DNA of 64,000 nucleotides from Desulfovibrio sp. ZJ209 (GCF_011039135.1 NZ_JAAKEJ010000008.1:59948-123947); one strand, 5' to 3'. Positions 17,456 to 25,822 are shown, numbered from the stretch's first letter. Numbers and translations: made by a program. Notes: a model not told the origin generated them from the letters alone.

Positions 17456-17824
17456 ATGACTGACAAGACCAGTTCCCAGGGCGCCGGCAAGGAAGGCTGC
17501 GGAGCCTGTTCCGGCGCGTGCGCGGGCCCGAGCCCCATGCCCGAAGTGACCTTTTCCGCGTTCATCATTTCGCTGGCCTCGGCCGCGCTGGTGGGCCTCG
17601 GCGAAGTGCCGGACCCGGCCACCGGCCGCGTGACGCGCGACCTCTTGCTCGCGCGGCACAATATCGACGTACTGGAAATGCTGCGCCAGAAGACCGAGGG
17701 CGGGCTCAACGCCAAGGAGCGCGCGCTGCTCGACCAGATTCTCTGCGATTTGCACCTCAAGTTCGTCATCAACAGCGACGCCAAGGCGGGCTCAGCCGCG
17801 GCGGGCAAGGGCGCGGGCGCCTGA
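17456..17824 (+). CDS. DUF1844 domain protein
   Basis: Small protein of 122 residues. The core FSAFIISLASAALVGLGEVPDP and the later DVLEMLRQKTEGGLNAKERALLDQIL and LHLKFV match the DUF1844 family, whose function is not known. The N-terminus carries an unusual cysteine cluster, GCGACSGACAGP, absent from typical members and possibly a metal or redox site. The C-terminus is Ala/Gly-rich. The start at 17456 is chosen because the leader upstream has no conservation. It sits 88 bases after the aminotransferase and is the last gene before the hairpin-rich region. Confidence 0.87.
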   Translation: MTDKTSSQGAGKEGCGACSGACAGPSPMPEVTFSAFIISLASAALVGLGEVPDPATGRVTRDLLLARHNIDVLEMLRQKTEGGLNAKERALLDQILCDLHLKFVINSDAKAGSAAAGKGAGA

Positions 17825-18264
17825 CCGGCGCTTGTTCTTTCCCTGAGGCTTTGTTATATTGCCAAGTTGGTGGTGCACCTGTGCTGCACGGGTGACGCCG
17901 AAATTATCCGTCAAAAACAGCCTTTTCGGTGCTGGCTGCGTCAGAGAAAAATTTCCTCGGTCGAGTACTTGAGTACACTCCCTTCGGAAATTTTTATCTT
18001 CCTTGCCTCAGCCGTTGCGACGAAGGAAGCTACGGATGAAGACAGCAGTTAGTTAGCGCGCTGGTAAGTCAACGCTATCACTGTCGCTATCCGCAAGGCT
18101 CGTGGACTCGCCAACGGCTAGCGCGCCAGCACCGAAAAATCTTATTTTTTAGGATTCTTCCGGCACCAGCACCCGTCTTCCGCTGCGCTCCAGACGGAAT
18201 TATGGAATATTCTGCCAACTGCTTGGTATAACATAACCTTTCCTGATCAAGGGGCGGGAGTGCC
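17825..18264. other. Hairpin-rich intergenic region upstream of argC
   Basis: No gene is recognised in 440 bases, which are clearly AT-richer than both flanks. The region holds a 14-base perfect inverted repeat (17923-17936 and 18125-18138) enclosing about 190 bases. Inside are a 10-bp perfect stem (17947-17956 with 17986-17995), a 7-bp stem (17998-18004 with 18023-18029) and a GAGTAC-TT-GAGTAC direct repeat. Just outside, GAAAAATC and GATTCTTC (about 18134-18160) can form a further T-loop hairpin. It may be a non-autonomous repeat element, a structured RNA or a set of terminators; the sequence does not decide. Confidence 0.75.
17923..18138. repeat. Putative element bounded by a 14-bp perfect inverted repeat
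   Basis: Left arm TTTTCGGTGCTGGC at 17923-17936 and right arm GCCAGCACCGAAAA at 18125-18138 are exact reverse complements. Two internal hairpins lie at 17947-17995 and 17998-18029. No target-site duplication and no open reading frame of note were seen, so a miniature inverted-repeat element is only one option. Confidence 0.6.
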
Positions 18265-19320
18265 ATGAAAAGCATCAATGTGGGCCTTGTGGGCATCAGC
18301 GGTTATGCGGGCATGGAGCTGGCGCGCCTTCTGACGGCGCATCCGGCCATGCGCCTCACGCTGGCCTGCTCGCGGGCCGAGGCGGGCAGGCGCCTGGGGG
18401 ATTTTTATCCCTTCCTGCGCCAGCTCCCCGGGGCGGACGTGGTCATCAGCGTGTTCGACGCCGGGGAGGCCGCGAAAACGTGCGACCTCGTGTTCATGGC
18501 CGTCCCGGCGGGCACGGCCATGCGCCTCGCGCCGCCCCTGCTCGAGGCCGGCGTCAAGGTGGTGGATTTTTCCGCCGATTTCCGGCTCCATGACGCCCAA
18601 GTTTATGAGGAGTGGTACGGCGCGCCCCACACCTGCCGCGAGGTGTTGCCCCGGGCGGTCTACGGCCTGCCCGAGCTCTACGCGGCCGAGATTTCCCGCG
18701 CCAAGCTCGTGGCAAACCCGGGCTGCTATCCCACCTCGGTCATCCTCGGCCTGTACGCCGCGCTCAAGAACGGCCTCGTGGAGCCCGGCGGCATCATCGT
18801 GGATTCCAAGTCCGGCGCGAGCGGCGCGGGCCGCAAGGCGGCGGTGCCCACGCTTTTCTGCGAAGTGTCGGACAATTTCCGCGCCTACGGCCTCCCCCGG
18901 CACCGGCACACGCCGGAAATGGAGCAGGAGGTCTCGCGCGTGGCGGGCGAGGACGTGCGGCTTGAGTTCACGCCGCATCTCGTGCCCATGAACCGCGGCA
19001 TCCTCTCCACCATCTATACCACTATCAAGAAGCCCGGCCTCACGCTGGAAGAGGCGCACGACGCCTTTTCCCGCACCTGGGAGGCCAGCCCCTGGGTGCG
19101 CGTGCTCCCGGCCGGGAGCCTCCCCGAAACGCGCTTTGTGCGCGGCAGCATGTTTTGCGACATCGGGCTCGCCGTGGACGCGCGCACCGGGCGCCTCGTC
19201 ATCCTTTCGGTCATTGACAACCTGTGCCGCGGCGCGGCCGGACAGGCGCTCGCCAACGCGAACCTCATGTGCGGCCTCCCCGTGGAGACCGGCATGGAAC
19301 ACCTGGCACCCCTCGCGTAA
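18265..19320 (+). CDS. argC: N-acetyl-gamma-glutamyl-phosphate reductase
   Basis: Third step of arginine synthesis: NADPH reduction of N-acetylglutamyl phosphate to the semialdehyde. The 351-residue protein starts with a Rossmann fold (VGLVGISGYAGMELARLL). The catalytic Cys is in NPGCYPTSVILGL at about residue 154, followed by VDSKSGASGAGRKA and the catalytic His region RHRHTPEME. RBS GGGCGGGAG lies 6 bases before the start. It is separated from hypD by only 3 bases, so argC and hypD are probably read from one transcript, an unusual mix of amino-acid and hydrogenase-maturation genes. Confidence 0.97.
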   Translation: MKSINVGLVGISGYAGMELARLLTAHPAMRLTLACSRAEAGRRLGDFYPFLRQLPGADVVISVFDAGEAAKTCDLVFMAVPAGTAMRLAPPLLEAGVKVVDFSADFRLHDAQVYEEWYGAPHTCREVLPRAVYGLPELYAAEISRAKLVANPGCYPTSVILGLYAALKNGLVEPGGIIVDSKSGASGAGRKAAVPTLFCEVSDNFRAYGLPRHRHTPEMEQEVSRVAGEDVRLEFTPHLVPMNRGILSTIYTTIKKPGLTLEEAHDAFSRTWEASPWVRVLPAGSLPETRFVRGSMFCDIGLAVDARTGRLVILSVIDNLCRGAAGQALANANLMCGLPVETGMEHLAPLA

Positions 19321-19323
19321 GCT

Positions 19324-20442
19324 ATGGACGAGACGCAGCACGACCCCGGCGCCCGGCTCGAAGCCGCCGTGCAGGACCCGGAGCTCTGCGCCGGCCTCCT
19401 CCGCCGGCTCGAAACCGCCCTTGACGACGCCAGCCTGCGCTTCATGGAAGTCTGCGGCACGCATACCGTCTCCATCTTCCAGAGCGGCCTGCGCTCGCTC
19501 CTGCCCGGCTCCGTCACCCACCTATCGGGCCCCGGCTGCCCGGTCTGCGTGACGCATGACGCCGAAGTGGCGGCCATGCTCGACCTCGCCGGGCGCGACG
19601 GCGTGATCTTCGCCACCTTCGGCGACCTTTTGCGCGTGCCCGGCCCTGGCGGCCGCTCGCTCAAGCACGCCCAGGCGGCCGGCGCGCGCGTGGAAATCGT
19701 CTATTCCCCGCTGGACGCGGTGCGCCTCGCCGCCAAGAATCCCGGCGCCACGGTGGTCTTCGCCGGCGTGGGCTTCGAGACCACGGCGCCCACGGTGGCG
19801 GCGTCGGTGCTGGCCGCGCGGGCGCAGGGGCTCAAGAACTTCTCCGTGCTCTCCATGCACAAGCTCGTGCCGCCGGCCCTGCGGGCTCTGGCCGCTGACC
19901 CGGAATGCAGGGTGGAGGCCTTCCTCCTGCCCGGGCATGTGGCCACCGTGCTCGGGCTTGCGCCCTTCCGCTTCCTCGCGTCGGAACACAAGGTTCCCGC
20001 CGCCGTGGGCGGCTTCGCCCCGGCGGACATCCTGCTGGCGCTCTGCGAGATGGCCGAGATGCGGCGTGACGGCGCCCCGGCCGTGGTCAACGCCTATCCC
20101 CGCGCGGTGGCCGCTGGCGGAAATGCCCGGGCCCGCGCCCTCATGGACGAGGTGTTCGCGCCCGGGGACGCGCTCTGGCGCGGCCTTGGCCGCATCCCGG
20201 AGAGCGGCCTTGGCTTGAGGCCGGAATTTGCCGATTTCGACGCCACGGCGCGCTTCGGCATCGCGCTTGCCGAAACGCCGCCGCTCCCGGGCTGCCGCTG
20301 CGGCGCCGTGTTGCGCGGCCGCATCACCCCGCGGGAATGCCCGCTGTTCGGCAAGGCGTGCACGCCGGCCTCGCCCGTGGGGCCCTGCATGGTCTCCACC
20401 GAGGGGAGCTGCGCGGCCTATTTCAAGTACGCCGCACATTGA
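19324..20442 (+). CDS. hypD: Hydrogenase maturation protein HypD
   Basis: Iron-sulfur scaffold that, with HypC, carries the Fe(CN)2CO unit for the active site of [NiFe] hydrogenases. In 372 residues the fixed motifs are FMEVCGTHTVSIFQSGLR, SGPGCPVCVTHDAEV and GFETTAPT, and the C-terminal Cys-rich end contains CRCGAVLRGRITPRECPLFG, CTPASPVGPCMVSTEGSC. The [4Fe-4S] ligands are there. It begins 3 bases after argC and is followed by hypE after 29 bases. No other hyp genes are in the window, so they must lie elsewhere. Confidence 0.97.
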   Translation: MDETQHDPGARLEAAVQDPELCAGLLRRLETALDDASLRFMEVCGTHTVSIFQSGLRSLLPGSVTHLSGPGCPVCVTHDAEVAAMLDLAGRDGVIFATFGDLLRVPGPGGRSLKHAQAAGARVEIVYSPLDAVRLAAKNPGATVVFAGVGFETTAPTVAASVLAARAQGLKNFSVLSMHKLVPPALRALAADPECRVEAFLLPGHVATVLGLAPFRFLASEHKVPAAVGGFAPADILLALCEMAEMRRDGAPAVVNAYPRAVAAGGNARARALMDEVFAPGDALWRGLGRIPESGLGLRPEFADFDATARFGIALAETPPLPGCRCGAVLRGRITPRECPLFGKACTPASPVGPCMVSTEGSCAAYFKYAAH

Positions 20443-20471
20443 CCGCACGGCGCCGCCGACAAGGACTTCAC

Positions 20472-21479
20472 ATGGACGACTGTCTTCTTCTGGATGCGGG
20501 CAGCGGCGGCCGCGCCTCGCAAAGGCTCGTGAGCCAGTGCTTCTTGCGCCATTTCGCCAACCCGCTCCTCGAGCGGCTGGACGACGCGGCCGAGCTCGCC
20601 CCGGAGCGCGGGCCCCTCGCCATGAGCACGGATTCCTACACGGTCACGCCGCTTTTTTTCCCGGGCGGCAGCATCGGCACCCTGGCCGTGCATGGCACGG
20701 TCAACGACGTGGCCATGCTCGGCGCGCGGCCGCGCTGGCTCACCTGCGCCTTCATCCTCGAGGAGGGCCTGCCCCTCGAGACGCTGGAGCGCGTGGCCAA
20801 GGACATGGGCGACGCGGCGAAGAGCGCCGGCGTCGCCATCGTCACGGGAGACACCAAGGTGGTGCCGCGCGGCGCCTGCGACAAGATCTTCATCAATACT
20901 TCCGGCGTGGGCGAGATCTACGCCCATCCCGTGCCCTCGGGGCATGCCGCGCGCCCGGGCGACGCGGTGCTCGTGAGCGGGAGCCTCGGCGATCACGGCC
21001 TCACCATCATGGCGAGCCGCGAGGACCTTTCCTTCCTCACGGACGTGCGCTCGGACTCCGCGCCGCTCGCCGACATGGTGCACGCCATCATTACAGCCTG
21101 CGGCGAGGTGCACACCCTGCGCGACCCCACGCGCGGCGGCCTCGCCACCACGCTCAACGAGATCGCCGAGCAGTCCGGCGTGGGCATCCAGGTCGACGAG
21201 GCGAAGCTCCCCGTCCACGAGGCCGTGCGCGACGGCTGCTCCTTCCTCGGGCTCGACCCGCTCTATCTCGCCAACGAGGGCAAGCTCATCTGCATCCTGC
21301 CGGAGGACAAGGCCGACGCGGCGCTGGATGCCATGCGCGCCTCGCCCTACGGCCGCGAAGCCGCGCGCATCGGCACGGTCACGGAAGGCCCGGCCGGGCA
21401 GGTCTCCCTGCGCACGCGCATCGGCGGCTCGCGCCTGCTCTCCATGCTCGAGGGCGCGCAACTGCCGCGCATCTGCTGA
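20472..21479 (+). CDS. hypE: Carbamoyl dehydratase HypE
   Basis: ATP-dependent dehydratase that turns the thiocarbamate made by HypF on its C-terminal Cys into thiocyanate, the CN source for [NiFe] hydrogenases. The 335-residue protein begins DDCLLLDAGSGGRASQRLV, has the STDSYTVTPLFFPGGSIG and GTVNDVAMLGARP motifs of the PurM fold, and ends in PRIC, so the essential C-terminal Cys is intact. The start at 20472 fits homologues; the frame extends upstream but overlaps hypD. It forms a unit with hypD. Confidence 0.97.
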   Translation: MDDCLLLDAGSGGRASQRLVSQCFLRHFANPLLERLDDAAELAPERGPLAMSTDSYTVTPLFFPGGSIGTLAVHGTVNDVAMLGARPRWLTCAFILEEGLPLETLERVAKDMGDAAKSAGVAIVTGDTKVVPRGACDKIFINTSGVGEIYAHPVPSGHAARPGDAVLVSGSLGDHGLTIMASREDLSFLTDVRSDSAPLADMVHAIITACGEVHTLRDPTRGGLATTLNEIAEQSGVGIQVDEAKLPVHEAVRDGCSFLGLDPLYLANEGKLICILPEDKADAALDAMRASPYGREAARIGTVTEGPAGQVSLRTRIGGSRLLSMLEGAQLPRIC

Positions 21480-21514
21480 GGCTGGGACACGCCTGGGGCA
21501 TTAGCGTCCGCGAC

Positions 21515-22246
21515 TCAACCTGCCGCCACTGGTGAGTCCCCAAAAATGGCATAGAGGACGTCTATGCTATAACCGTAGCCAAGGTCCAATACCGGCATTA
21601 CGCCCCGCCGCGCGTTGCAGAGCGTCTCTTTGAGCTTTCCCCAGCCCGGGGCGGTCCGATAATCGTTGTTTCCCTTGTGCCGCGGTGCAACCTGCGCGTC
21701 GTCACGCCACCACTCGGTCAGCTCTTCTAATCCCCAATTCTGGGTGATGACGATATTGAAGTGATGTGCAAACCCCGCTTCGTCATCGTCCGTCACTTGG
21801 TCCGCTCTCCTCATGCCCGGGTAAAAGGTACATCGTTTCATTCGCCCTATGTCCGCAAGGATTGCTTCATAACCGCTCTCCAGATTGCCCTTGGCTTCTA
21901 CCTTGAGCTGGATACTCTTGTGCGTGAGGCGGGACCGCCTCATGGCCACCAGGTCAAAACGCTCTGTATTTTTTGATCCCTTCGAACTGATGACCGTCTG
22001 CCCTTCCCCTGACGGCTTCGGACAAACGCTCTGCTCATTGAATACGGCAAAACCTTCGTTGATGAGTGCCCATGAAAAATAGGTCACAAAGCAGCTCTCA
22101 GGGATGTAGGTGATGCTTTGGGACCCGCGCCAAAAGGGAACGTGCTCCAAGCACGCATCCTCGAACCTGCCCATCCCCGCAAGCAATATTCTTTCTATTT
22201 CCTCCAAAGGCCTTGGGTCACCTGTCACAGGTACAGGAGTTACCAT
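21515..22246 (-). CDS. PD-(D/E)XK nuclease-like protein, unknown
   Basis: A 243-residue soluble protein in an AT-richer segment between hypE and the B12 operon. A central block reads ERFDLVAMRR, a short gap, then IQLKVEAKGNLESGYEAILADIGRMK: a D...ExK arrangement (FD, then VEAK) followed by a Tyr/Ile helix, as in PD-(D/E)XK nucleases. The N- and C-terminal parts are not recognised. The start at 22246 has a strong GGAGG 8 bases upstream. No methyltransferase or partner gene is adjacent, and no mobile element was found. Nuclease activity is inferred only from the motif pattern. Confidence 0.75.
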   Translation of the reverse strand: MVTPVPVTGDPRPLEEIERILLAGMGRFEDACLEHVPFWRGSQSITYIPESCFVTYFSWALINEGFAVFNEQSVCPKPSGEGQTVISSKGSKNTERFDLVAMRRSRLTHKSIQLKVEAKGNLESGYEAILADIGRMKRCTFYPGMRRADQVTDDDEAGFAHHFNIVITQNWGLEELTEWWRDDAQVAPRHKGNNDYRTAPGWGKLKETLCNARRGVMPVLDLGYGYSIDVLYAIFGDSPVAAG

Positions 22247-22355
22247 GCAATACCTCCGTGGTTGAGAATGAATAAAAAAACAGAGAAAGGCCGACTCGCC
22301 CGAGCCGAACTTCCCCCGTTAAAAGTGGTAATTGTCGATGGCAACTGCCAAAAAA

Positions 22356-23084
22356 CTAGCTTTCGTCGCTCCCGCTGTCATCCCGGGGAGCCGCGCTCAG
22401 GATGAGCGACATATAGGGCGGCCGGGCGTCACCTTCATCCACGCCCCGGCGCACCTCTTCCCCGGGGCGTTCCACATGGCTCGCCAGGAGTGCGTCTTCC
22501 GCGCGGCCCGTGGCCGAGAGCGCCCGGGCTATGGCCGGGAAGTTGCGATAGGCCTTGAGGATGACCGCCATGTCGGCCCCTTCGAGCTCGCGGGCAAGGT
22601 CTTCGCCACGGCGGATGCCGGGCAGGATGTGCAGGCTTTCTTCCCCTTCGCAGAGGATGGTCTCTGTGCGCGCGGCCGCTGCCTGGAAGGACGTGATGCC
22701 GGGGATGACCTCCACCGGCGTTTCCGGCGCGAACGCCCGCACGGTGCGCAGCAGGTAGCCGAAGGTGCTGTAGATGAGCGGGTCGCCAATGGTGAGGAAG
22801 GCCGCATCCTCCCCGCCGGCAAGCACGGCCAGCGTGGTTTCGGCGGCTTTCCGCCAGGCCGCGCGCAGTTCCGCCTCCTCGCGCGTCATGGGAAAGTCAA
22901 GGCGCAGGATGCGAGCCAGCGGCGAAAGGTGCGGCCGCGCGGTCTCAAGCGCGGCCGAGGTGTCGTTGCGCGGCGAGGCCGCGGCCAGAATGACCGGCAC
23001 GGAGCCCAGCACCCGCACGGCCCGCAGGGTGATGAGGTCCGGCGCGCCGGGCCCCACGCCCACGGCATAGAGTGTGCCGCTCAT
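22356..23084 (-). CDS. cobI: Precorrin-2 / cobalt-factor II C20-methyltransferase
   Basis: SAM-dependent methylase of the corrin ring (CobI/CbiL), 242 residues. It opens with LYAVGVGPGAPDLITLRAVRVL, the family glycine-rich loop, and has FLTIGDPLIYSTFGYLL and EVIPGITSFQAAAARTETILCEGEESLHIL, the usual second and third motifs. The start at 23084 is picked because AGGGGGAGGG lies 3 bases upstream and the family begins there. It overlaps the substrate-binding protein gene by 4 bases (ATGA) and is the last gene of the riboswitch-controlled operon, so corrin synthesis and uptake are regulated together. The anaerobic name is cbiL. Confidence 0.93.
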   Translation of the reverse strand: MSGTLYAVGVGPGAPDLITLRAVRVLGSVPVILAAASPRNDTSAALETARPHLSPLARILRLDFPMTREEAELRAAWRKAAETTLAVLAGGEDAAFLTIGDPLIYSTFGYLLRTVRAFAPETPVEVIPGITSFQAAAARTETILCEGEESLHILPGIRRGEDLARELEGADMAVILKAYRNFPAIARALSATGRAEDALLASHVERPGEEVRRGVDEGDARPPYMSLILSAAPRDDSGSDES

Positions 23085-24043
23085 TTTCCCTCCCCCTTTG
23101 TGCCGGCAGCCGGCCTTTTGAGCCCCATGAGCCATTGGGCGAGCTGTTCCGCCGCCTCCACGGAGCGCGGCCCGGGCCTGGAGAACAGCGCCTCGTCCAC
23201 CTCCAGCGTGCGGCCCGCGCGCACGGCGCCGAGCCCGCGAAAATGCGGCCGCCCGGCAAGTGGCTCGGGCGCGGGGTTCATGGGGCCGCGCTGGACGAGA
23301 TAGACCTCAGGGTCGGCCAGGAGCACGGCCTCCTCGTTGAGGCGGGCGAGCTTGCGCTTTTCGCTGACCACGTTCTCGCCGCCGGCCGCCTCGATGATGT
23401 CCGACACGATGCCGCCGCGCCCGGCCGCCAGAAGGTCGGGCGAGCGCACCTCATAAAAGACGCGCCACGGCCTCTGGCCCGCATGTTCGGCGGCCAGCGC
23501 CGCAAGCCGCGCCTTCCAGTCCGCCACAAGGGCCCGCGCCTCGGCCTCGCGGCCGCAGAGCCGGCCAAGGATCTCCATCACCCGGAAGAGCTGGGCAAAG
23601 GAATTGACCTCGAAGCTGAGCACCGGCACGCCCAGCTGGCGCAGGGCCTCGGTCTGGAGCAAGGCCTCGCCGCGCCCGCTCATCTGGAGCACAAGGTCGG
23701 GGCGCGCGCCGGCCACAAGCTCCGCATTGGGCCGCATGTGCGTGCCCACGGCGGGGAGCTGCGCGAGCCCGGGCACAGTGGCGTCCGCGTCCGTGCGGCC
23801 CACGAGCCTGTCGCCGCAGCCCAGCGCGAGCAGCATTTCGCCAAAAGCCCCGTAGAGCGGGATGATGCGCCGCGCGGGCTTCTCCAGCCTGAGAGTGTGA
23901 CCCGTGTCGTCCGTAACCTCAATGGGGGCGGCCAGCGCCGGCAACCGCGGGAGCAGGAGCAGGCACAGCACGAGCGGCAAGGGCCGGCAAAGCCTGCGGG
24001 ATGTCGCCGTCGGGATGGCGAAACACGGTAAGCGGCAAGTCAT
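23081..24043 (-). CDS. Cobalamin/iron-type ABC transporter substrate-binding protein (BtuF-like)
   Basis: Periplasmic binding protein of 320 residues in the BtuF/FecB class III group. The N-terminus has a signal peptide (LCRPLPLVLCLLLLPRLPALAAP), then IEVTDDTGHTLRLEKPARRIIPLYGAFGEMLLALG, the start of the family fold, and DLVLQMSGRGEAL. The long backbone helix is in the middle. The start at 24043 gives an overlap of 125 bases with the ATPase gene; a later TTG or GTG within the signal is possible. It belongs to the riboswitch operon, so its ligand is most likely cobalamin or a corrinoid. Confidence 0.88.
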   Translation of the reverse strand: MTCRLPCFAIPTATSRRLCRPLPLVLCLLLLPRLPALAAPIEVTDDTGHTLRLEKPARRIIPLYGAFGEMLLALGCGDRLVGRTDADATVPGLAQLPAVGTHMRPNAELVAGARPDLVLQMSGRGEALLQTEALRQLGVPVLSFEVNSFAQLFRVMEILGRLCGREAEARALVADWKARLAALAAEHAGQRPWRVFYEVRSPDLLAAGRGGIVSDIIEAAGGENVVSEKRKLARLNEEAVLLADPEVYLVQRGPMNPAPEPLAGRPHFRGLGAVRAGRTLEVDEALFSRPGPRSVEAAEQLAQWLMGLKRPAAGTKGEGK

Positions 24044-24770
24044 AGAGGGCACTAAGGTTCTCCTCGGTAAAGACAGCGGCAACCGGGCCGTCGAACAGGA
24101 TGCGCCCGGCCTTGAGCCCCATAAGGCGCGTGGCGTGGCGCGCGGCCAGGTTGCAGTCATGGGCCGCCTGGAGCAGGGCCGCGCCGCCCTTGCGGCGCTC
24201 GTCCAGCAAGGCGAACACTTCCTCGGCCCGGGCCGGGTCGAGGCTCGCGGTGAGCTCGTCCAGCAAAAAGAGCGGCGCGGCCACGCCGTCCATCTGGGCG
24301 AGCGAGCGCGCGAGCAAGGCCCGCTGCCATTCGCCGCCCGAGAGGGTTTCCACGGGGCGCCCGGCAAGATGTGCCGCATCCACGGCGGCGAGGGCTCGCG
24401 CCGCGGCGGCGTGGTCCGCCCGGCTGTAGACGCCTGACCACGAAAGCCACGGATAGCGCCCAAGAAGCACCAAGTCGCGCACGGAAAGGCCCCGGGGCCG
24501 CTCCGGCTGCTGCGGCAGCACCGCCACCAGCCTGGCCCGCGCCCGGGCGGAAAGGGTGTGCGCCGATTCCCCGCCAAGGCGTACGGTCCCCTCCTGCGGC
24601 CGGAGCGCCCCGGCCGCGCAGCGCAAAAGCGTGGTCTTGCCGCTGCCGTTGGGGCCGAGCAGGATGACGTTCTCGCCCGGCGCCACCGCAAGGGTCACGC
24701 CCGAGAGCGTCCGCGCCCCGGCATAGCCCGCGGCGACGCCCGTGAGCTCCAGCGGCGGCGCGCCAGCCAT
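23919..24770 (-). CDS. btuD: Cobalamin/iron ABC transporter ATP-binding protein (BtuD-like)
   Basis: ATPase of the uptake system, 283 residues. Walker A is GPNGSGKTT, the Q-loop region LVAVLPQQPERPRGLSVRDLVLLGRYPW is the BtuD/FecE-type pattern, the signature is LSGGEWQRALLARSLAQ, and Walker B is PLFLLDELTASLDP, with Leu instead of Pro after the catalytic Glu (a small change). The C-terminal 40 residues are Ala/Pro-rich and overlap the next gene. The start at 24770 overlaps the permease stop in TGATG; an ATG 12 bases earlier is also possible. Confidence 0.92.
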   Translation of the reverse strand: MAGAPPLELTGVAAGYAGARTLSGVTLAVAPGENVILLGPNGSGKTTLLRCAAGALRPQEGTVRLGGESAHTLSARARARLVAVLPQQPERPRGLSVRDLVLLGRYPWLSWSGVYSRADHAAAARALAAVDAAHLAGRPVETLSGGEWQRALLARSLAQMDGVAAPLFLLDELTASLDPARAEEVFALLDERRKGGAALLQAAHDCNLAARHATRLMGLKAGRILFDGPVAAVFTEENLSALYDLPLTVFRHPDGDIPQALPALAARAVPAPAPAVAGAGRPH

Positions 24771-25822
24771 CAGCGCCGCCATACCAGGAGGGCGAAAAAG
24801 GGGCCGCCCAAAAGCGCCGTGACCACGCCCACGGGCAATTCGCGGCCGCCGTCGAGCACGCAGCGCGCCGCCACGTCCGCCCAGAGCAGGAGCGCGCCGC
24901 CGCCGAAAAAGGCCCCGGCCAGCAGGGGGCCGTGCGCGGGGCCCATGAGCAGCCGCAGCACATGCGGCACCACGAGGCCCACGAAGCCGATGACCCCGGC
25001 CACGGCCACGCAGCCCGCGGTCATGCAGCTCGCCCCGGCCAAAAGCCAGAAGCGCGCCGGGCCCACGGCGAGGCCGAGGTGCGCCGCCTCCTCCCGGCCC
25101 AGCGCCAGCACGTCGAGCCTGCGCCACGAGAGGCCCACGCAGAGGAGGCCGGGCACGAGGGCGGCCAGCAAAAGCGGCATGCTTTCCCAGCCGCGCCCCT
25201 GGAAGGAACCCAAAATCCAGAAAACGATGCTCGTCACGGACTCTTCGTTGAGCGCCTTGACGAGCGCCACCAGCGCCCCCAGGAAGGCCGCCACGGCGAT
25301 GCCCGCCAATATGACGCTCTCGCGGCTGAAGGCGCCCCGTCCGCGCCCGAGCCAGAGGGCCAGCGCGAGGGCGATCATGGCGCCGCACATGGCCGCGCCG
25401 GCCACGAGAGCCGTGTGCGGGAGGCCGAGCGCCAGCGCGAGCCCCCCTCCCACGGCGATGGCGAGGCTCGCCCCGCAGGCCGCGCCGGCGGAAATGCCCA
25501 AGGTGAAGGGATCGGCCAGCGGATTACGGAGCACCCCTTGCAGGGCCACGCCGGCCACGGCCAGCGCCCCGCCGCAGAGCAGGGCGAGCGTGACCCGCGC
25601 AAGGCGGATGCCCCCCACCACGAGCACGGGCACCTCCCCCGCGCCCTCCCCGGCAAAAAATGCCCTGAGCGCCCCCGCCACCTCCCCCGGGGCCAGCGGA
25701 TAGGGCCCGGGCAGGCAGGCGAGCGGCACGGAAACAAGCCAGAGCAAGGCCAGCGCGCCCATGGCCCGGCGCACGCGCGCGTCACCGTGGGGAAGGGAAA
25801 GGAAGGAAGGGGCCACCGCCAT
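24770..25822 (-). CDS. btuC: Cobalamin/iron ABC transporter permease (BtuC/FecCD-like)
   Basis: Inner-membrane permease of 350 residues with eight to ten hydrophobic segments. Family patterns include RLARVTLALLCGGALAVAGVALQGVLRNPLADPFTLGISAGAA (the FecCD core), VILAGIAVAAFLGAL and AHLGLAVGPARFW with GFVGLVVPHVLR near the end. The start at 25822 (ATG) is chosen because a GTG at 25861 lies right at the end of the riboswitch terminator. No strong RBS is visible for either. First gene of the operon btuC-btuD-btuF-cobI. Confidence 0.92.
   Translation of the reverse strand: MAVAPSFLSLPHGDARVRRAMGALALLWLVSVPLACLPGPYPLAPGEVAGALRAFFAGEGAGEVPVLVVGGIRLARVTLALLCGGALAVAGVALQGVLRNPLADPFTLGISAGAACGASLAIAVGGGLALALGLPHTALVAGAAMCGAMIALALALWLGRGRGAFSRESVILAGIAVAAFLGALVALVKALNEESVTSIVFWILGSFQGRGWESMPLLLAALVPGLLCVGLSWRRLDVLALGREEAAHLGLAVGPARFWLLAGASCMTAGCVAVAGVIGFVGLVVPHVLRLLMGPAHGPLLAGAFFGGGALLLWADVAARCVLDGGRELPVGVVTALLGGPFFALLVWRR

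Noticed and set aside
17867..18052. 61-residue open frame inside the hairpin-rich region
   Set aside because: It runs through the stems and has no RBS. The inverted repeats explain the region better.
22220..22232. Palindrome ACCTGT-C-ACAGGT
   Set aside because: It lies in the first codons of the PD-(D/E)XK-like gene and is short; likely coding coincidence.
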